Source of the DNA: Coenobita brevimanus
Lineage: Eukaryota; Arthropoda; Malacostraca; Decapoda; Coenobitidae
Length of the DNA: 64,000 nucleotides
Direction of reading: 5' to 3'
NCBI GenBank assembly: GCA_032717465.1
Contig: CM064666.1
Span: 6,284,028 to 6,348,027, forward strand
Shown: positions 1-12,961 of the stretch, one piece after another
Layout: every line of letters starts with the position of its first letter
Numbering within the stretch: position 1 is the stretch's first letter
Position numbers and translations under genes: made by a program
The notes under the pieces: model-generated
Databases searched by the model: none
What the model saw: the letters and a program-made list of their open reading frames with translations, nothing else
What the model was told of the DNA's origin: nothing

Positions 1-733
1 ATCACACACCATGTTATCAATGCAAAGTATATCAGTTATAAACCCATGTGCATAAATTGCGAGAGAAAATTAGGATGGCGTGCAAAAAATAAATCGCAGA
101 GGGAGAGATGTGCTTCGAAGCTTTCTATGCCACCTCAAGTACGACCCACAAAACTATAGGCTTAAGAGGCTGTCTAGCACTTCTCCAATGAGAGTTATAA
201 TGCTTTTTACACCTACATACAGTATATATCTCTGGTAGCATACTTATATTCTCTCATTCTTCCTTGGTGGTATCCACTTTACGTGTATATTTTGCCTAAC
301 AATAGACGGCTTTGAGGAAGATTATAGGAACATAAGAGTGTAACTACTACTTCCCATTATTTCTTTTCATGATAGGGTACATTTTAATATTTTCTGGCCA
401 ATACCCGACGAATTTTCTCAGCTGAAGGTTACAGAACCATGAGTGACAAGACTGACTTAACTTCCATGGATAACGCGAAAACGTCCCAGCGTGTACTATG
501 CACGCAAAAGCTGGCAAAAATGAGTCCTATCAGTCATGGGTTTTGTCAGGCCGCTCCCTTGGTGATCATTTCCTTTGGACTCCTTCGGCCATATTCGCGT
601 GGTCGGAGAAAACTTAGGGCCTCTTCCTCAGCGGCTATTTTGCATATAACACTTTACTGTACCATCTGTCATTATTTAGTTATTATAATATGGACACACT
701 ATGCGGTGTTAACAATCAAGAAATTATTACAGA

Positions 734-736
<3 letters not shown>
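1..736. other. Anonymous DNA, no gene seen
   Basis: AT-rich sequence with no recognisable coding, RNA or repeat signal. A short open frame at 439-816 has ordinary composition at first but ends in a Val-Cys run made by the GT microsatellite, so I do not treat it as a gene. Confidence 0.6.

Positions 737-807
<71 letters not shown>
737..807. repeat. (GT)n microsatellite
   Basis: About 35 uninterrupted GT units. Open frames read through it as Val-Cys or Cys-Val runs and are artefacts. Confidence 0.98.
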
Positions 808-808
<1 letters not shown>

Positions 809-1370
809 TGGGGTAGGGTCACCACACAAAACTCTTCCGAACAAGTACATAGGGGTAATAATCACGTCGTCTCCCACCCTCATGCACTCTTTTCCGTCTC
901 CTTCTCATCACCCCAACACCCTGTAACACACCCTGTACTAAAACAACAATCAACCTTTCATCTGAATTTTACCCACGTACTTTTTTCCTCTATAACAAAC
1001 ATGCAAGACCTTATCTGTACACTTGTCTAATCAAGGAACTACAGTAGCTAGTATTCTCAGTCCCATTCTAGACGGTCAACCAACTCTGTCTTCAACCTTC
1101 ATCCCTGGAAATAATTTCTCCAGGCATTTCGAAATCATTGAGGATTTCCTTGGCTCTCTATTGGTTGAGTTTAGATTATGTGGAACGGTTCTGAAGGTTT
1201 CCAGTCTTTGCCTATATTGGTTAGAATATAAAGATGAAAATTTTATCTGTGAAGTCATAGGAAAAAAGGAGAGCAGTGACCCAACCGCTGGTTTTTGTGT
1301 ATATGAGGGGCTGTAGGGGACCCCAGTCTCTTCATGTCATTTTTATTTTACCTCCTCCACTACAAGGAAG

Positions 1371-1372
<2 letters not shown>
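808..1372. other. Anonymous DNA, no gene seen
   Basis: Mixed sequence with no family I recognise. The open frame at 1023-1316 (97 residues) has no signal peptide, domain or repeat that I can name. Confidence 0.5.

Positions 1373-1402
<30 letters not shown>
1373..1402. repeat. (CT)n microsatellite
   Basis: Fifteen CT units without interruption. Confidence 0.97.
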
Positions 1403-1404
<2 letters not shown>

Positions 1405-1433
1405 AGTTGAATAAAATCGTCTGAAGATAGGAA

Positions 1434-1471
1434 ATAATAATAATGATGATGTTAATAATAATAATATAATG

Positions 1472-1516
<45 letters not shown>

Positions 1517-1580
1517 TAAAATAATAATGATAATGATAATAAAAATAATAATAATAATAACAATAAATGTAATTAAAAAA
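1434..1580. repeat. (AAT)n trinucleotide array
   Basis: An AAT/ATG-type trinucleotide tract, clean in the centre (about 1475-1515) and interrupted at both sides. The minus-strand Ile/Leu/Tyr-rich frames here are artefacts of it. Confidence 0.95.
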
Positions 1581-2237
1581 ATAATAGTAATAAAACATGG
1601 TGGGCAACGTAGTAAGAGAGTTAATGGACACTGCTTCCAGCGTCTTCACTGCGAGATAGTAAAATCTTTTATGGCAAGAAGAGTTTGTTAACCCCACTGT
1701 TGGCTCTTCTGCCCACGCCTGCCTCTCAAGGGTCCTCAACCTCACCACGAACCATTTTTCTTCCCAGTTCCGGGTTCTTTGCTCGAGTCGCCTTACTTTT
1801 GGATTACACATTTCCTGGAGTCATATGTACGAACATTTTTGAGGTGCAGTTGTTTATCACATGGCTTGTTTAATCAGTTGTTTAATTCATACGGGTGCCA
1901 CTGATGTGCAGAGTCAATCTATTGTTATTGTTTTGAGCTCAGTGTGTGTATTACATGGACAGGCTATACCTTATTCTTCACTCATACAACTGTCGTCAAC
2001 TTCACCTCCAAACTAGATTTAATATAACTAAGCTAATCTTGTGTATCAGGTGGTTTTGCTTCAGTGTTTGTCTTCCTTCATATAGCTGCCTCGGGTTTTA
2101 TAATCACACGAGTCAATATCACTGTGATGAAATAAAAAATGCCAAACTGTTTCGCATAATATTGCTATGGTGACCCGCTTCCTCTGCCAGTTGGTTAAGA
2201 TCCTTCATATATAGTGACGCTGACATTCCATCCAAAT
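1581..2237. other. Anonymous DNA, no gene seen
   Basis: AT-rich unique-looking sequence. Nothing recognised on either strand. Confidence 0.5.
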
Positions 2238-2284
2238 TTTTTTTTTTTTTTTTTGAGCTTCTTCCCTACTCTTAATTCATAACT

Positions 2285-2320
<36 letters not shown>
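2238..2320. repeat. poly-T run and (CT)n microsatellite
   Basis: A run of about 17 T at 2238-2254 followed, after a short spacer, by 18 CT units at 2285-2320. The T run could be the tail of an old minus-strand retroposon, but I see no recognisable body beside it. Confidence 0.9.
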
Positions 2321-2324
<4 letters not shown>

Positions 2325-3115
2325 TCAAGGTTATTTTATTGGATTACTGACAATAATTATGTTTCTGTCAATACACATCCTGTCTGCTTAGCTACAGCGC
2401 GTTTGTTCTAACCTGACCAAAATCCCTAACCTCTTTCAGCTCAGACGATGGACAGATGTGGTCATACTAGAGGATCGAAGTAACCTGTGGTTGTTGAGAC
2501 TTATTCCTTTCTCGTAACTAAGACCCAAAAACATCCAGGTAACCAAGAGTTACTTTTCAAGGTGTGAGAGTGACCCAGTACTTTGAGGTAAAAAATAATT
2601 CGATTAAAATAACTTCCTCAGCTTGGTACGATTTCAGTTTGTTCTTTGTCAATACTTTATGCATGTAATAAAGAGCCCTCACGTAGATCGATTTGGCCCC
2701 TTCTCCTTTATTCACTCCCTATGTCCCTGTCTGTGCAGCACTAACACTGAAGACCTCGATATAGTTTCAATAGTTGCGTCATGTAGTGAGGGGGGAAGAA
2801 TTTTATTTGGCAAGAAAAAAAAGAAAAAAAGAAAAATAGTGTCTGCCTTAATGGTCATCGTGCTGGATACTGACCCCAGTCCAGACACTTCATTTAAACT
2901 TCCAGTACAGATTCTTTGCTCAAACTTTCCCATACTACTTTCTTCTTCTTCATTGTCGTCTTCTTTTTCTTCTTTACTTGGAGATTTATGGCAATTGTTG
3001 AGACTTATTCACCCTCGCATTCTCTTTTCTTCTCAATTATTTTATTATAGAAATCGTTTCATGGTTGCATTTATCTGAGCCTGAAGACTGAATGTTAATA
3101 CTGACCCCATAAACC
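2321..3115. other. Anonymous DNA, no gene seen
   Basis: Nothing recognisable. The open frame 2623-3078 contains a Lys run from an A-rich stretch near 2815 and pyrimidine-rich low-complexity sequence near 2940-2980, and it matches no family I know. Confidence 0.5.
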
Positions 3116-3119
3116 CTCT

Positions 3120-3330
3120 CGTAGTCACTAGATCACAAGTAATTTATTGTAGGGTCTGGTTAGTACTTGGATGGGTGACCGCCTGGGAACACCAGATGCT
3201 GTTGGCATCCCTACGTGTCAAGTGGGGTTGGTGGAGGATTAGTGCCCCTCCCTGTAAAACAATTAACTCTAAGCCATTGGTCACCCCGTCTGGGATACAT
3301 GGCGTCTGGCAATGAATGAATGAAAAACTC
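3120..3330 (+). mobile_element. 5S rRNA-derived SINE
   Basis: Bases 3127-3209 read as the last two thirds of a 5S rRNA, including TTAGTACTTGGATGGGTGAC and GCCTGGGAACACCAG. This covers the internal control region and the 3' stem. It is not a 5S gene: the first third is missing or unrecognisable, there is no T-run terminator, and the sequence continues into a non-5S body (CCTACGTGTCAAG..., GGGTTAGTGCCCC-like) and a tail GGCGTCTGGCAATGAATGAA. The same body and tail occur in the SINE at 50999-51372, and the tail alone occurs at the 3' end of the F2 LINE. 5S-derived SINEs (SINE3 class) are known in fish and other animals. The 5' end here looks truncated or diverged. Confidence 0.85.
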
Positions 3331-4786
3331 CAGGTGATTTTGTGACTGATATTTATTGTCAATAATTCCTCTGATGCCACTCCAGTATTTCTCTTCCATC
3401 ATCCCTTTCTGTAAATTTCCTTTCGATCTGAAGTTCACTAATGCTTTAAATTTCCCTTCTACACTTGTTCCCCATATTTCTTTAAATCTCGACAGCACTG
3501 ATAAATTAATGGCACCTCGTTATCTGTATTCTTATAACAGTCAGACAGTATTATAAAGGCTAAAGGAGACACAGAAAGGGGTTAAGTACTACATTAGCCA
3601 GTAAAACTTTTGTAAATATGAGGGTTAGTTGCAAGAGAAGAGGTCTGGCCAAGAAGTACAAATAGATGAGAGACAAAATATTGGTCGATTCCAGTTGTGC
3701 AGTGTGGGTTACATGAGGTGTTGAATACTGGGATGAGTGTCATTTTGTTTTAATATTTCGTGTGCTCCTTTAGTTGCGTTTTATTTGTTCTCATATATGT
3801 TCATCCCTTCAGTAATGAATCTTTTTCCCAATCTTTTCGTGCACTGTGCCCTCTCTTTATTTTTGATTCCTGTTACTTTTTTCCTCCACGCCTTCCTCTG
3901 CTCTCTCCCCACTTCCCTCACACCTCTTATTCCATCAAGGTTCTGTCATCCATTTTTTTCACTTTTTCTTTTCTCTGTTCTGCCATTGCCTCTCTCTCAC
4001 ACAGACGGCCAAGTCATTTGTGTCGGTGGGAGTGTGGAGGTCACTTAGTGCTCTGGATACTATATGGGCACATTCACACCAAAAGCTTTCAGCAAGGAAG
4101 CAAAAGGGAGAGCCAGCTGAGGAGAGGGAAAAAGAAAGAAGAAGAGGGGGAGAGGGTGAAAGATTGAGGAAGAGGGGGAAAGGCGGTAAGAAACTGGAAG
4201 AGGGAGAGGCGGAGGGGGAGAAGGAAATTGCTTGGAGAGGAACTGAAAGACTAATACCTATCCAAGCGGCTTCGAAATGCTATTACAGTGCTGCAATGTA
4301 CCACATTCCCACGCAGTTTTGCTCCATAAGTCTGAAATCCTGTTGAAGGTAAAATAAGAGTTTTGCTTCGTTTGAGTCGAAACGCTTGCCGATAATTTTA
4401 TAATCATTGCCTTTCGTACAATTTCAAGACCTATTGTTAAGTATTTATCAACAATCCTACTGCCATATCCTTCAGAAATGTTAAATACTTGAATTAGATT
4501 CCTCTTAATCCACTCTCTGATAAGTTAAATAGCTTGAACTCCTGTAAACGGTTCCCGTTAAATAGCCATAACAATTCTAAACGTACTCCGTATTGTTTGT
4601 TCCTTTATCGGGGCACCATTTTTGTTATTCTTCATTGTACTTTCTCTACTTTCTTCAGATACTTCTTGTAACTGGGTGATCAAACTAGACACATTACACC
4701 AGATGCCCACACACAATAAGAAGTTGTAGCACAGCTGTTGACTTTATACAAGGGATTTATTTGCCCCTGTGTCGAGTACAACTATC
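3331..4786. other. Anonymous DNA with pyrimidine- and purine-rich tracts
   Basis: No gene recognised. 3880-4000 is pyrimidine-rich and 4090-4230 is GA-rich (degenerate AGGGAGAGG-like). The open frames here (3737-4048, 3760-4167, 4020-4346) are biased by this composition. Confidence 0.55.
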
Positions 4787-5275
4787 TGTGGGGGGGGGGG
4801 AGAATCCTCACCACACACAGTTCTTGTTAACAGGTGGAGTCAAAGGCTTCTCGTCTCATTAACTCTCCTCCTCTTAATGATTCCCTTCAACCCCTGTCTC
4901 ACCACCGCATTGTTTCATCTTTATATCTGTTCTATCGCTACTTCAATGGTCACGGCTCTTCTGAACTGTCTGCTTGCATCTCTCCTCCACTGCAGCAGGC
5001 GGTAGCACCCGTCAGGCAGCAAACTCTCTGCTCTTTTCTGCCCAACTCCCTAATTCAAGAGTTAGCTGATACTCATGTATGGAAGAGGTGAACTCTGGAA
5101 ATCTCTTCTGTCTGAAATTCCTTCTGTCTATGACCTCCAGTCTTTTCAACACAAGGTGTCCTGGCATTTCAATATGAACAAGTCTTGAAATTGACTATCT
5201 TTTTTTTATGGAAATTTCTTGCTGGTTTGCAGCCTTTGGTTCCTACTTCTTCTTACATAGAAAAAGGGTGTGCTA
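4787..5275 (+). pseudogene. CR1-like LINE, C-terminal RT fragment and 3' end
   Basis: A 5'-truncated copy of a CR1/Jockey-type non-LTR retrotransposon. In shifting frames it reads SPHTVL..., RLINSPPLNDSLQPLSHHR, SLYLFYRYFNGHGSSELSA and, near 5090, GELWKSLLSEIPSVYDLQSF. The LYxFYRYF and LWNSLPxSVFPxxYDLQSF blocks are what the C-terminus of CR1-like reverse transcriptases looks like. Two other copies of the same 3' region lie on the minus strand at 7150-7465 and 54345-54920, and the DNA around FGSYFFL...RK near 5235-5265 corresponds to the last part of those copies. Several frame changes and stops make this a relic. Confidence 0.8.
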
Positions 5276-5599
5276 CTAATGTCCTGTAGCGCGGCTCCCG
5301 CTGCAGCGGCCATCGGTAAAGTAGTGCTGCTATTGTTGTCACTAACGGCAGTAATAATCAGTGGCTCTTCCGCTCCTGTTTCCTCTCTTGTTACTTTACA
5401 TCTTATGGTCTGATGTGATTATAGGGAGCTGTAATTCAGAATGATGAGATAAATCAAAGGTTTGAGAAAACCAGACTTTTAAAGGAAACCAGACTACACA
5501 AGATTGTTTCAGGGGAATAACTGTGATTGAATCAAATATCTGCTTTGTTTGGCATGGCAATACAAATATATCATGTGTGGAATTTTGTGAGGAGAAGCT

Positions 5600-5856
5600 C
5601 ATGACCAGAGATTTGGGACCCCTTTTTAACGTGACAGAGTTTGGATTGACTCTACCTGATAGGTATATGTGAAGCTACAGAACGTGGTGAAATTTTGTTT
5701 GGCCTATCTCATGAAGCCAGGATTCCGTGTGCTTGAATGATGAGTGAATGGAAACGTGGCTCATTGAATTGGGCAAACTTAGGCTGTTGCTACTCCTCGC
5801 CCTGCCCTTGGGTGGGGAAGGAGGTCCGGATGATGATGATGATGATGATGATGATG
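5600..5856 (+). mobile_element. F1 LINE 3' untranslated tail ending in (GAT)n
   Basis: This block matches, by eye at high identity, the reverse complement of 39673-39940, which lies directly downstream of a LINE C-terminal reading frame. Shared landmarks are GACCCCTTTTTAACGTG, GATTGACTCT, GAAGCTACAGAA, TTGAATGATGAGTGAATGGA, the TTGGGTGGGG-like stretch, and the end GGAGGTCCGGATGATGATG. So it is a heavily 5'-truncated copy of the family called F1 here, with a variable (GAT)n terminus at 5830-5856. The Asp/Ser runs in open frames here are artefacts. Confidence 0.85.
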
Positions 5857-5969
5857 CCATGGTAAACAGCAACATACCTCGAATGGTTATAAAAGACATT
5901 GCCTACAATATAATGATTTTCACGTTGCTTGAACATGACCTACAAATTTAACGGTATATTGTGTTAGCA

Positions 5970-5971
<2 letters not shown>

Positions 5972-6046
<75 letters not shown>
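5972..6046. repeat. (GT)n microsatellite
   Basis: About 37 GT units. Confidence 0.98.
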
Positions 6047-6049
<3 letters not shown>

Positions 6050-6069
6050 CTTATAAATCATCCTGACTG

Positions 6070-6360
6070 AGCCTGGTGGTTAGGTGTTTAGGTTGGTGGG
6101 CGATGGAGGTGGTGGGCTGATGGTTAGGTGAGTGGGCAGGTGTGGAGTGGGCATAATAGGTAGGTGGAGTGGGTAGGGTGGAGGACATGATGAGTGGAAC
6201 AGGTAAAGTGGATGGGTGGGTCGCTGTGATAGATGGAATGGGTGGATGGATGGGTGGTTGGCTGAGGTAGATGGAATGGGTGGATGGGCAAGTGGGTGAG
6301 TGGGTGGTGTGAAATTGATGGGTGTGCAGGGTGTGTAGGTGGGTGGGAGGGTAATGGGAG
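6070..6360. repeat. G-rich degenerate minisatellite
   Basis: Loose repetition of GGTGGATGG, GGTGAGTGG and GGTAGGTGG-type units on the plus strand. The spacing is irregular, with unit lengths of about 7-12 bases. G-runs are short, so I make no claim of a quadruplex. Confidence 0.75.
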
Positions 6361-6379
6361 AAAAGTGAATGAGAATTAA

Positions 6380-6905
6380 GTCCTTGGAATGAATGGGTTC
6401 ATAGTAAGAATAGGTCTATGTGGGATAATAGGCCAATGGTCAATGTCTCTGGAGAAATGGACCGAAGGAGTAACATGTGTCCAATGGGTAAGAGTAAGTC
6501 CATGGGAAAAATAGGTCCATGTGCAGATCTGGTATTTCCCAGTGGAGAGAAAATAATTTCATGAAGGAAAATACACAAGATCATGGGGAACTCAGGTCAA
6601 TGAAGGAAATGAGGTTCAGTTAAAAGAAAGGTCCAAAGAGGAGAATAGGTTCAGAGAGGAAAAATACATCAATGGGGAAAATTGGTCCATGTAGGAAAAT
6701 AGAACCATGGGAAAATTTGTTCCATGGGTAGAGTGGGTCCACGGGTGTAAATTATCTTTGAGGAAAACCAGTTACGTATGGAAAACATGTTGAGAAAAAA
6801 ATCATGGCAAATATAGGTCCATCAGAAAAATAGTTTCATGGGAAAAAGCAGGACCAGGGGGAAAATATTTCCATTGGGAAAAAATTTCCCGTGCAAGAAC
6901 GAGCC
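6380..6905. repeat. Degenerate tandem array, units like GGTCCATGGGGAAAATA
   Basis: Many imperfect copies of a unit of roughly 17-24 bases: examples are AATAGGTCTATGTGGGA (6410), AAGTCCATGGGAAAAATAGG (6496), GGTCCATGTAGGAAAATAG (6685), AGGTCCATCAGAAAAATAG (6815) and TTTCATGGGAAAAAGCAGG (6832). The array is old: no two units are identical and spacing drifts. It overlaps no known element. Confidence 0.75.
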
Positions 6906-7149
6906 CCGGGGGGGAAATAGGTAAGCTAGATGTTGACACCAAGAAGAGATGGGCTTGTGCCCTAGTTCTTCCGGAAAGTGATTTGTTTCTTTTTAAAGTA
7001 AACCAAAATGGATCCCTTTTTCAACTCACGATTTTACATTCATGTTTGCCTTCTTCAAGAACACAAAACACCACAAAGTGTTTAATAATATTACTTGTTT
7101 AGCTAGTGAATTTATGTGAAATTGTAGTTACACTAAAAGACCATACGGA

Positions 7150-7465
7150 ATTACCCTTTTTTTTTTAATGCGAGAAAGAAGGAACCAAAGGCCATGAGCC
7201 CGCAACAGTTCCCTCCAAGAGAAAAACAAAATACAATAGAGAGCCAATTCCATGATTCGATCATTTCGAGATGCCTGGACAACTGCGTTTGAAAGACTGG
7301 AGATCATAGGCAGCAGGAAATACAGACAGAGGGAGACAGTTCCAGAGTTCACCTGTTGCGTAAATGAAAGATTGGGAGTAACGGTTAACTCTTGCATTAG
7401 AGAGTTGGACAGAAAAGGGATGAGAGTTTGCTGCTAGACGGGTGCCACGCGCCGGTCGTATAGGT
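7150..7465 (-). pseudogene. CR1-like LINE 3' end, minus strand
   Basis: Second copy of the CR1-like 3' region also present at 4787-5275 (+) and 54345-54920 (-). The minus strand carries blocks such as LTVTPNLSFTQQVNSGTV followed by a segment matching the LWNSLPxSVFP region in another frame, then a tail with FSWRELLRAHGLWFLL. It ends beside a T-run at about 7159-7167 that represents the A-rich end of the insertion. It contains no catalytic part of the RT. Confidence 0.75.
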
Positions 7466-7666
7466 AATTAACAAACGTATCCTTTGTAAAGGTGAGATAG
7501 TTGATTGTGTTAGGAGCTTAATATTTAGCCCTGTCTCCCCTTAAGGGCATATTAATTGGACACCAGAAGGGGCAGTCACCTTGGCCGCCTGGGTAAACAT
7601 ATTTTCATTGTTTATTTTAAAGGAAGATACCACAACGAAAAGATTACTCCAAAATCTATCTTGCTG

Positions 7667-7783
7667 TTACACTGAGTAGTATTTTTCAAAATTATCAGTT
7701 TATATTTACCAGTTATTATTATTATTATTATTATTATTAACACTCAGTGGTATGTTTCAAAATTATCAGTTTATATTTACCAG

Positions 7784-7823
<40 letters not shown>
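7667..7823. repeat. Tandem duplication with (ATT)n ends
   Basis: Two adjacent copies of a segment of about 75 bases (TTTCAAAATTATCAGTTTATA, here in two parts: TTTCAAAATTATCAG and TTTATATTTACCAG), each ending in an ATT array (7709-7738 and 7784-7822). It looks like slippage or unequal exchange anchored in the ATT tracts. Confidence 0.9.
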
Positions 7824-9510
<1,687 letters not shown>

Positions 9511-10171
9511 ATATATGTATATATATAATATTACGTGTGTGTGTGTGTGTGCAAATGATTTCAATGTTCTGGTATGCAGCATTTCTTCACAGTCATATTA
9601 TTCTGTAGTTTTTTTTTTTTTTTTTTTCCCACAAACAACACAGAAAGGACATTTTTTGGTTAAGCTGATGTGGATATAAAGCAATGAATTTACAAATACT
9701 TTCTCCACTCGCACAACTTTTTCTCTCGTGGATGCTGTCTGTTCTAATCTAATTTTTTAAAGCACAAGATAATGCTTCTTTATCACAATTGTTGAGATTA
9801 TGAAAGGATTTGCCATTAGCACTGTAATGATGCACATTTGAAAGGCACATCTTGTTCTGATACAAGAGACTGTTGCTTGAGCCACTTTTGCCAACATAAT
9901 TAAAACCGCCATTTCTGTCCAGCCATGGATAATCAACACACATATCAGACTAAGCTTTTCTTGAAACCTTTGCCACTGGATGTGTAGTGCTGGTGGCTGT
10001 GGTGTCCTAAACCGTAGCAGTGGTAACATTCACTATGATAATAATTTAAGATATGCAGAAGTACGGTAAAAAGAAGGTTCACTTTCCAGTCGCTGGTCAC
10101 TGGTGGCAAGCGATGCACACCAATGACTGGGTACGGTAAAGGTCCGTTGAAAGAGCATCGCAGGTACATCA
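9511..10171. other. Anonymous DNA, no gene seen
   Basis: A T-run at 9610-9627 and a short GT tract near 9534-9551 are present. Minus-strand open frames at 9749-10169 have no recognisable domain. Confidence 0.5.
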
Positions 10172-12961
10172 GTATATATATATATATATATATATATATG
10201 GCTGAGTGACATTCCAGTCATGAGCGCTACCAGATGCCCGTGTAGCACAAGGGAAGGCATGGAGAGGTGGCACCATGGACGCAACTTCGTCTGAGCATTT
10301 GCCAAAAAAATATCTGTAAAATAATGCAAGGGAGGCAACATTCTTTCTTACTTGCAGGGGAGGTAGTTTATATGTAATGGCAGGGCTGTTAATGATTCTA
10401 ACAGCTTTGTTCTGAATTTTGTCTAGTTGTCTTAATGCAACCTCTCCACAAGCATTCCACAAGGGTGAGCAATATTCAAGCTGAGAGCTCACATGACTCT
10501 TATAAATTATAGCTAACTGCTCATCGGCGAAGAAGTTACGGACTCTGTACAATAATACAAGTTTCTTTGAGGCGGTTTTAGCAAGTGATCTGACATGAGA
10601 GGTCCAGCTGAGGGCATTATTAAGTGAGACGCCAAGAATTTCAATACTTTTGGAGATTGGAATATTAGTAGCACTGAAGACAATGTACGAATCTGGCAAT
10701 ACCTGTCTATTAGTAAACTGTATATATTTAGTTTTACTAGCATTAAAAGAGACAAGGTTGTTTTGTCCCCATTCACTGATTGTAGATGGATCTTGATTTA
10801 TGGAGATGGCTGTACTGAGTTGAGAGGTAGAGACATTAGACTTTGTAAATGGATGTCTGAGTGTGAATGACCTATGTAGTGTTGAGTCATCTGCATATGG
10901 GCGAATGGGATTGTGGGTGACAGATAAGAGATCATTAATATGAACCAGAAATAGGGTTGGCGCCAGAACTGATCTCCGCAGCACGCCGGTGTTAATTGAG
11001 TGGAAATTGGAATATACATCAGCTACTTTTACTCTTATTTTCCTGTCACTAAGATATGAAGAAATCAAAGGAACAAAAGACGTTAGTCCATAGCAAGGGA
11101 GTTTGGACAGTAGGGAACGGTGCCATACTCTGTCGAAAGCTTTAGAGATATCAAGAGCTACTGCATGAGTTTCTCCAAAAAGATCAATTGATTGATGGAT
11201 GGTATGAGTTAAGAGATTGAGTATGTCAATGGTGGATCTTTCGTTGCGAAAACCATATTGTCTATCACTAATTAAGTTGTTGGATTCAAGATGTTTAACA
11301 ATGTGCTTATTAATTAAAGTTTCAAATACCTTACCAAGAGAAGATGTGACAGCTATTGGTCTGTAATTGGAGGGGTCAGACGAACTTCCTTTCTTCGGAA
11401 CTGGGTGGATATTGGCTTCTTTCCATGAATTTGGGAATAAAGAAGTACGTATGCATAGTCTGAATAATTTAGCTAGGACAGAGGAAAGTTGAGGGTAACA
11501 CTTTTTCAAAACAATTGGCGGAATTCCATCTGGGCCTGGAGCTTTGTTGGTAGGTAAATTGTCTAGGATGAAATTTACGTATCATGTCTGTATTTTAAGT
11601 GGGGCAATTTCGGGAGAATCAAGTTCCAGTACTGGGACATTCTGGTTGGTATCATCTATGGTAGAGTTTCTTGCAAAGGTACTGGCAAAGATATCTGCTT
11701 TCTCACGTGGGTCATTTGTAATGTTGCCATCTGATGATTTTAGTGGGGGAATGGAAGATGACTTGTTAAAGTTATTATTGAAAGAATTAAGAGTTGACCT
11801 GAATATTCTATTGTCATTAGGGTTGTTAAGTAGTTTTGATGCTTGCTTTTGAAGAAAGTTTGATTCAGATAGATTTAATACAGCTTTTGCATGATTTCTA
11901 GCAATTTTAAATTGGGAGAGTGATTCAAATGTTTTTTATTTTAAGTAAGAGTTATATGCTAATGACTTTTGGGCTGTTGCTCTGGCACAGTTGCCATCAA
12001 ACCATTTTGGAGAGTTCGATCTTTTAGTGAACTGTTGACTTGGTATGAATAAACCCATACCAGCTAGTATTAAGTCGCAAATGTGGGACTGGGTAGAATT
12101 GGGATCACTAGGGAAGAGAGACTGCCATGGAACATCAGCAAGATAATTTCTAAATCCATCCCAGTCTGCCCTATCAAAGTGCCATCAGGTCACCCTGACA
12201 GGTTCAGAACGGGGAGGTGTGCGAGTGTTAACTAATGAGGCTTTGATGAGATTGTGGTCAGAGGATCCAAGTGGTGACAGTACCTCTATCCTGTATTGAT
12301 CTGGATTATTTGTCAAGAATAAATCCAAGAGATGGGCATTATGGTCAGGATTATCAGGTATTCTGGTTGGTTGCTTTAACAACTGGGTGAGATCCAATGA
12401 TTCCGCAAACACCTCGCACTCTAGACTAGCATCGTCAGTCCGGGCAGAATGCAATAACCATTCAACATTGTGTATGTTAAAATCACTCAAAATGGTAATT
12501 TCGGTGCCAAGGGCAAGGTCAAGGTTACTCAACTGAGTGGATATGGAATCAAATACACTGGGTTCCGAAGAAGCATTGGGGGAACGATAAACTACACAAA
12601 TATATTTGGTAATGTTTTGACAATTTAATTTATATAATGAGTAATCAAAACTGGATGAAGTGAAGTTTAAAATAGTGTCAACTGCATATTGGGATTTGAT
12701 ATAACAACAGGTGCTGCCCTTGTTACGGAAGTTTGTAAGGAGATGGTAACCGGGAAAAAAAAATGGAGATATATTGACAGAGGGTGAGATTTGTGGTTCT
12801 GTGAGGAAAAGGGCCAAAGGGGATATGGACTGAAGGAAAAAATGATCTGAGTTTAAATTTGTGGTAAGGCCGCGGATGTTGGTAAAGAATAAGGCCGCAC
12901 TGTTACTTCTTCGCCAACGAGCATTCCCGGAAATAGCAACAATCGCTGCCGGCGACTCCAA
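10169..12961 (-). pseudogene. CR1/Jockey-type LINE, endonuclease-reverse transcriptase
   Basis: One reading frame spans the whole interval, interrupted only by three stops near 12186, 11940 and 11584, so about 930 codons are recognisable. The N-terminal part (12961-12188) is an exonuclease-endonuclease-phosphatase domain: FTNIRGL, LFLTEPQIS, ILSDFNIHNVEW, LLDLFLTNN and SSDHNLI correspond to the catalytic strands. The RT follows: APGPDGIPP near 11535, NYRPIAVTSSLGKVFETLI, LDISKAFDRVWH, the YADD box as RPYADDSTLH, ILGVSLN, and LEYCSPLW. The conserved PQGS of motif B reads LRRS (GVLRRSVLAPTLF), so the enzyme would probably be dead even without the stops. The C-terminus runs into a (TA)n tract at 10172-10199, and the terminal LWNSLP block is missing. 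No ORF1 is visible upstream. The family is related to the copy at 43900-45955. Confidence 0.93.
10172..10199. repeat. (TA)n microsatellite
   Basis: Short TA tract that replaces the expected C-terminal coding end of the LINE pseudogene. Confidence 0.97.

Noticed and set aside
439..1030. Overlapping open frames rich in Val-Cys
   Set aside because: They are translations of the (GT)n tract at 737-807; the non-repetitive part shows no domain.
3127..3211. 5S rRNA gene
   Set aside because: Only the last two thirds of 5S are recognisable, there is no terminator, and the sequence continues into a SINE body and LINE tail.
6070..6360. G-quadruplex regulatory region
   Set aside because: G-runs are mostly two or three long and irregular; I cannot support a specific quadruplex.
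6380..6905. CRISPR-like or coding repeat array
   Set aside because: Units are degenerate and spacing irregular, and no long open frame exists.
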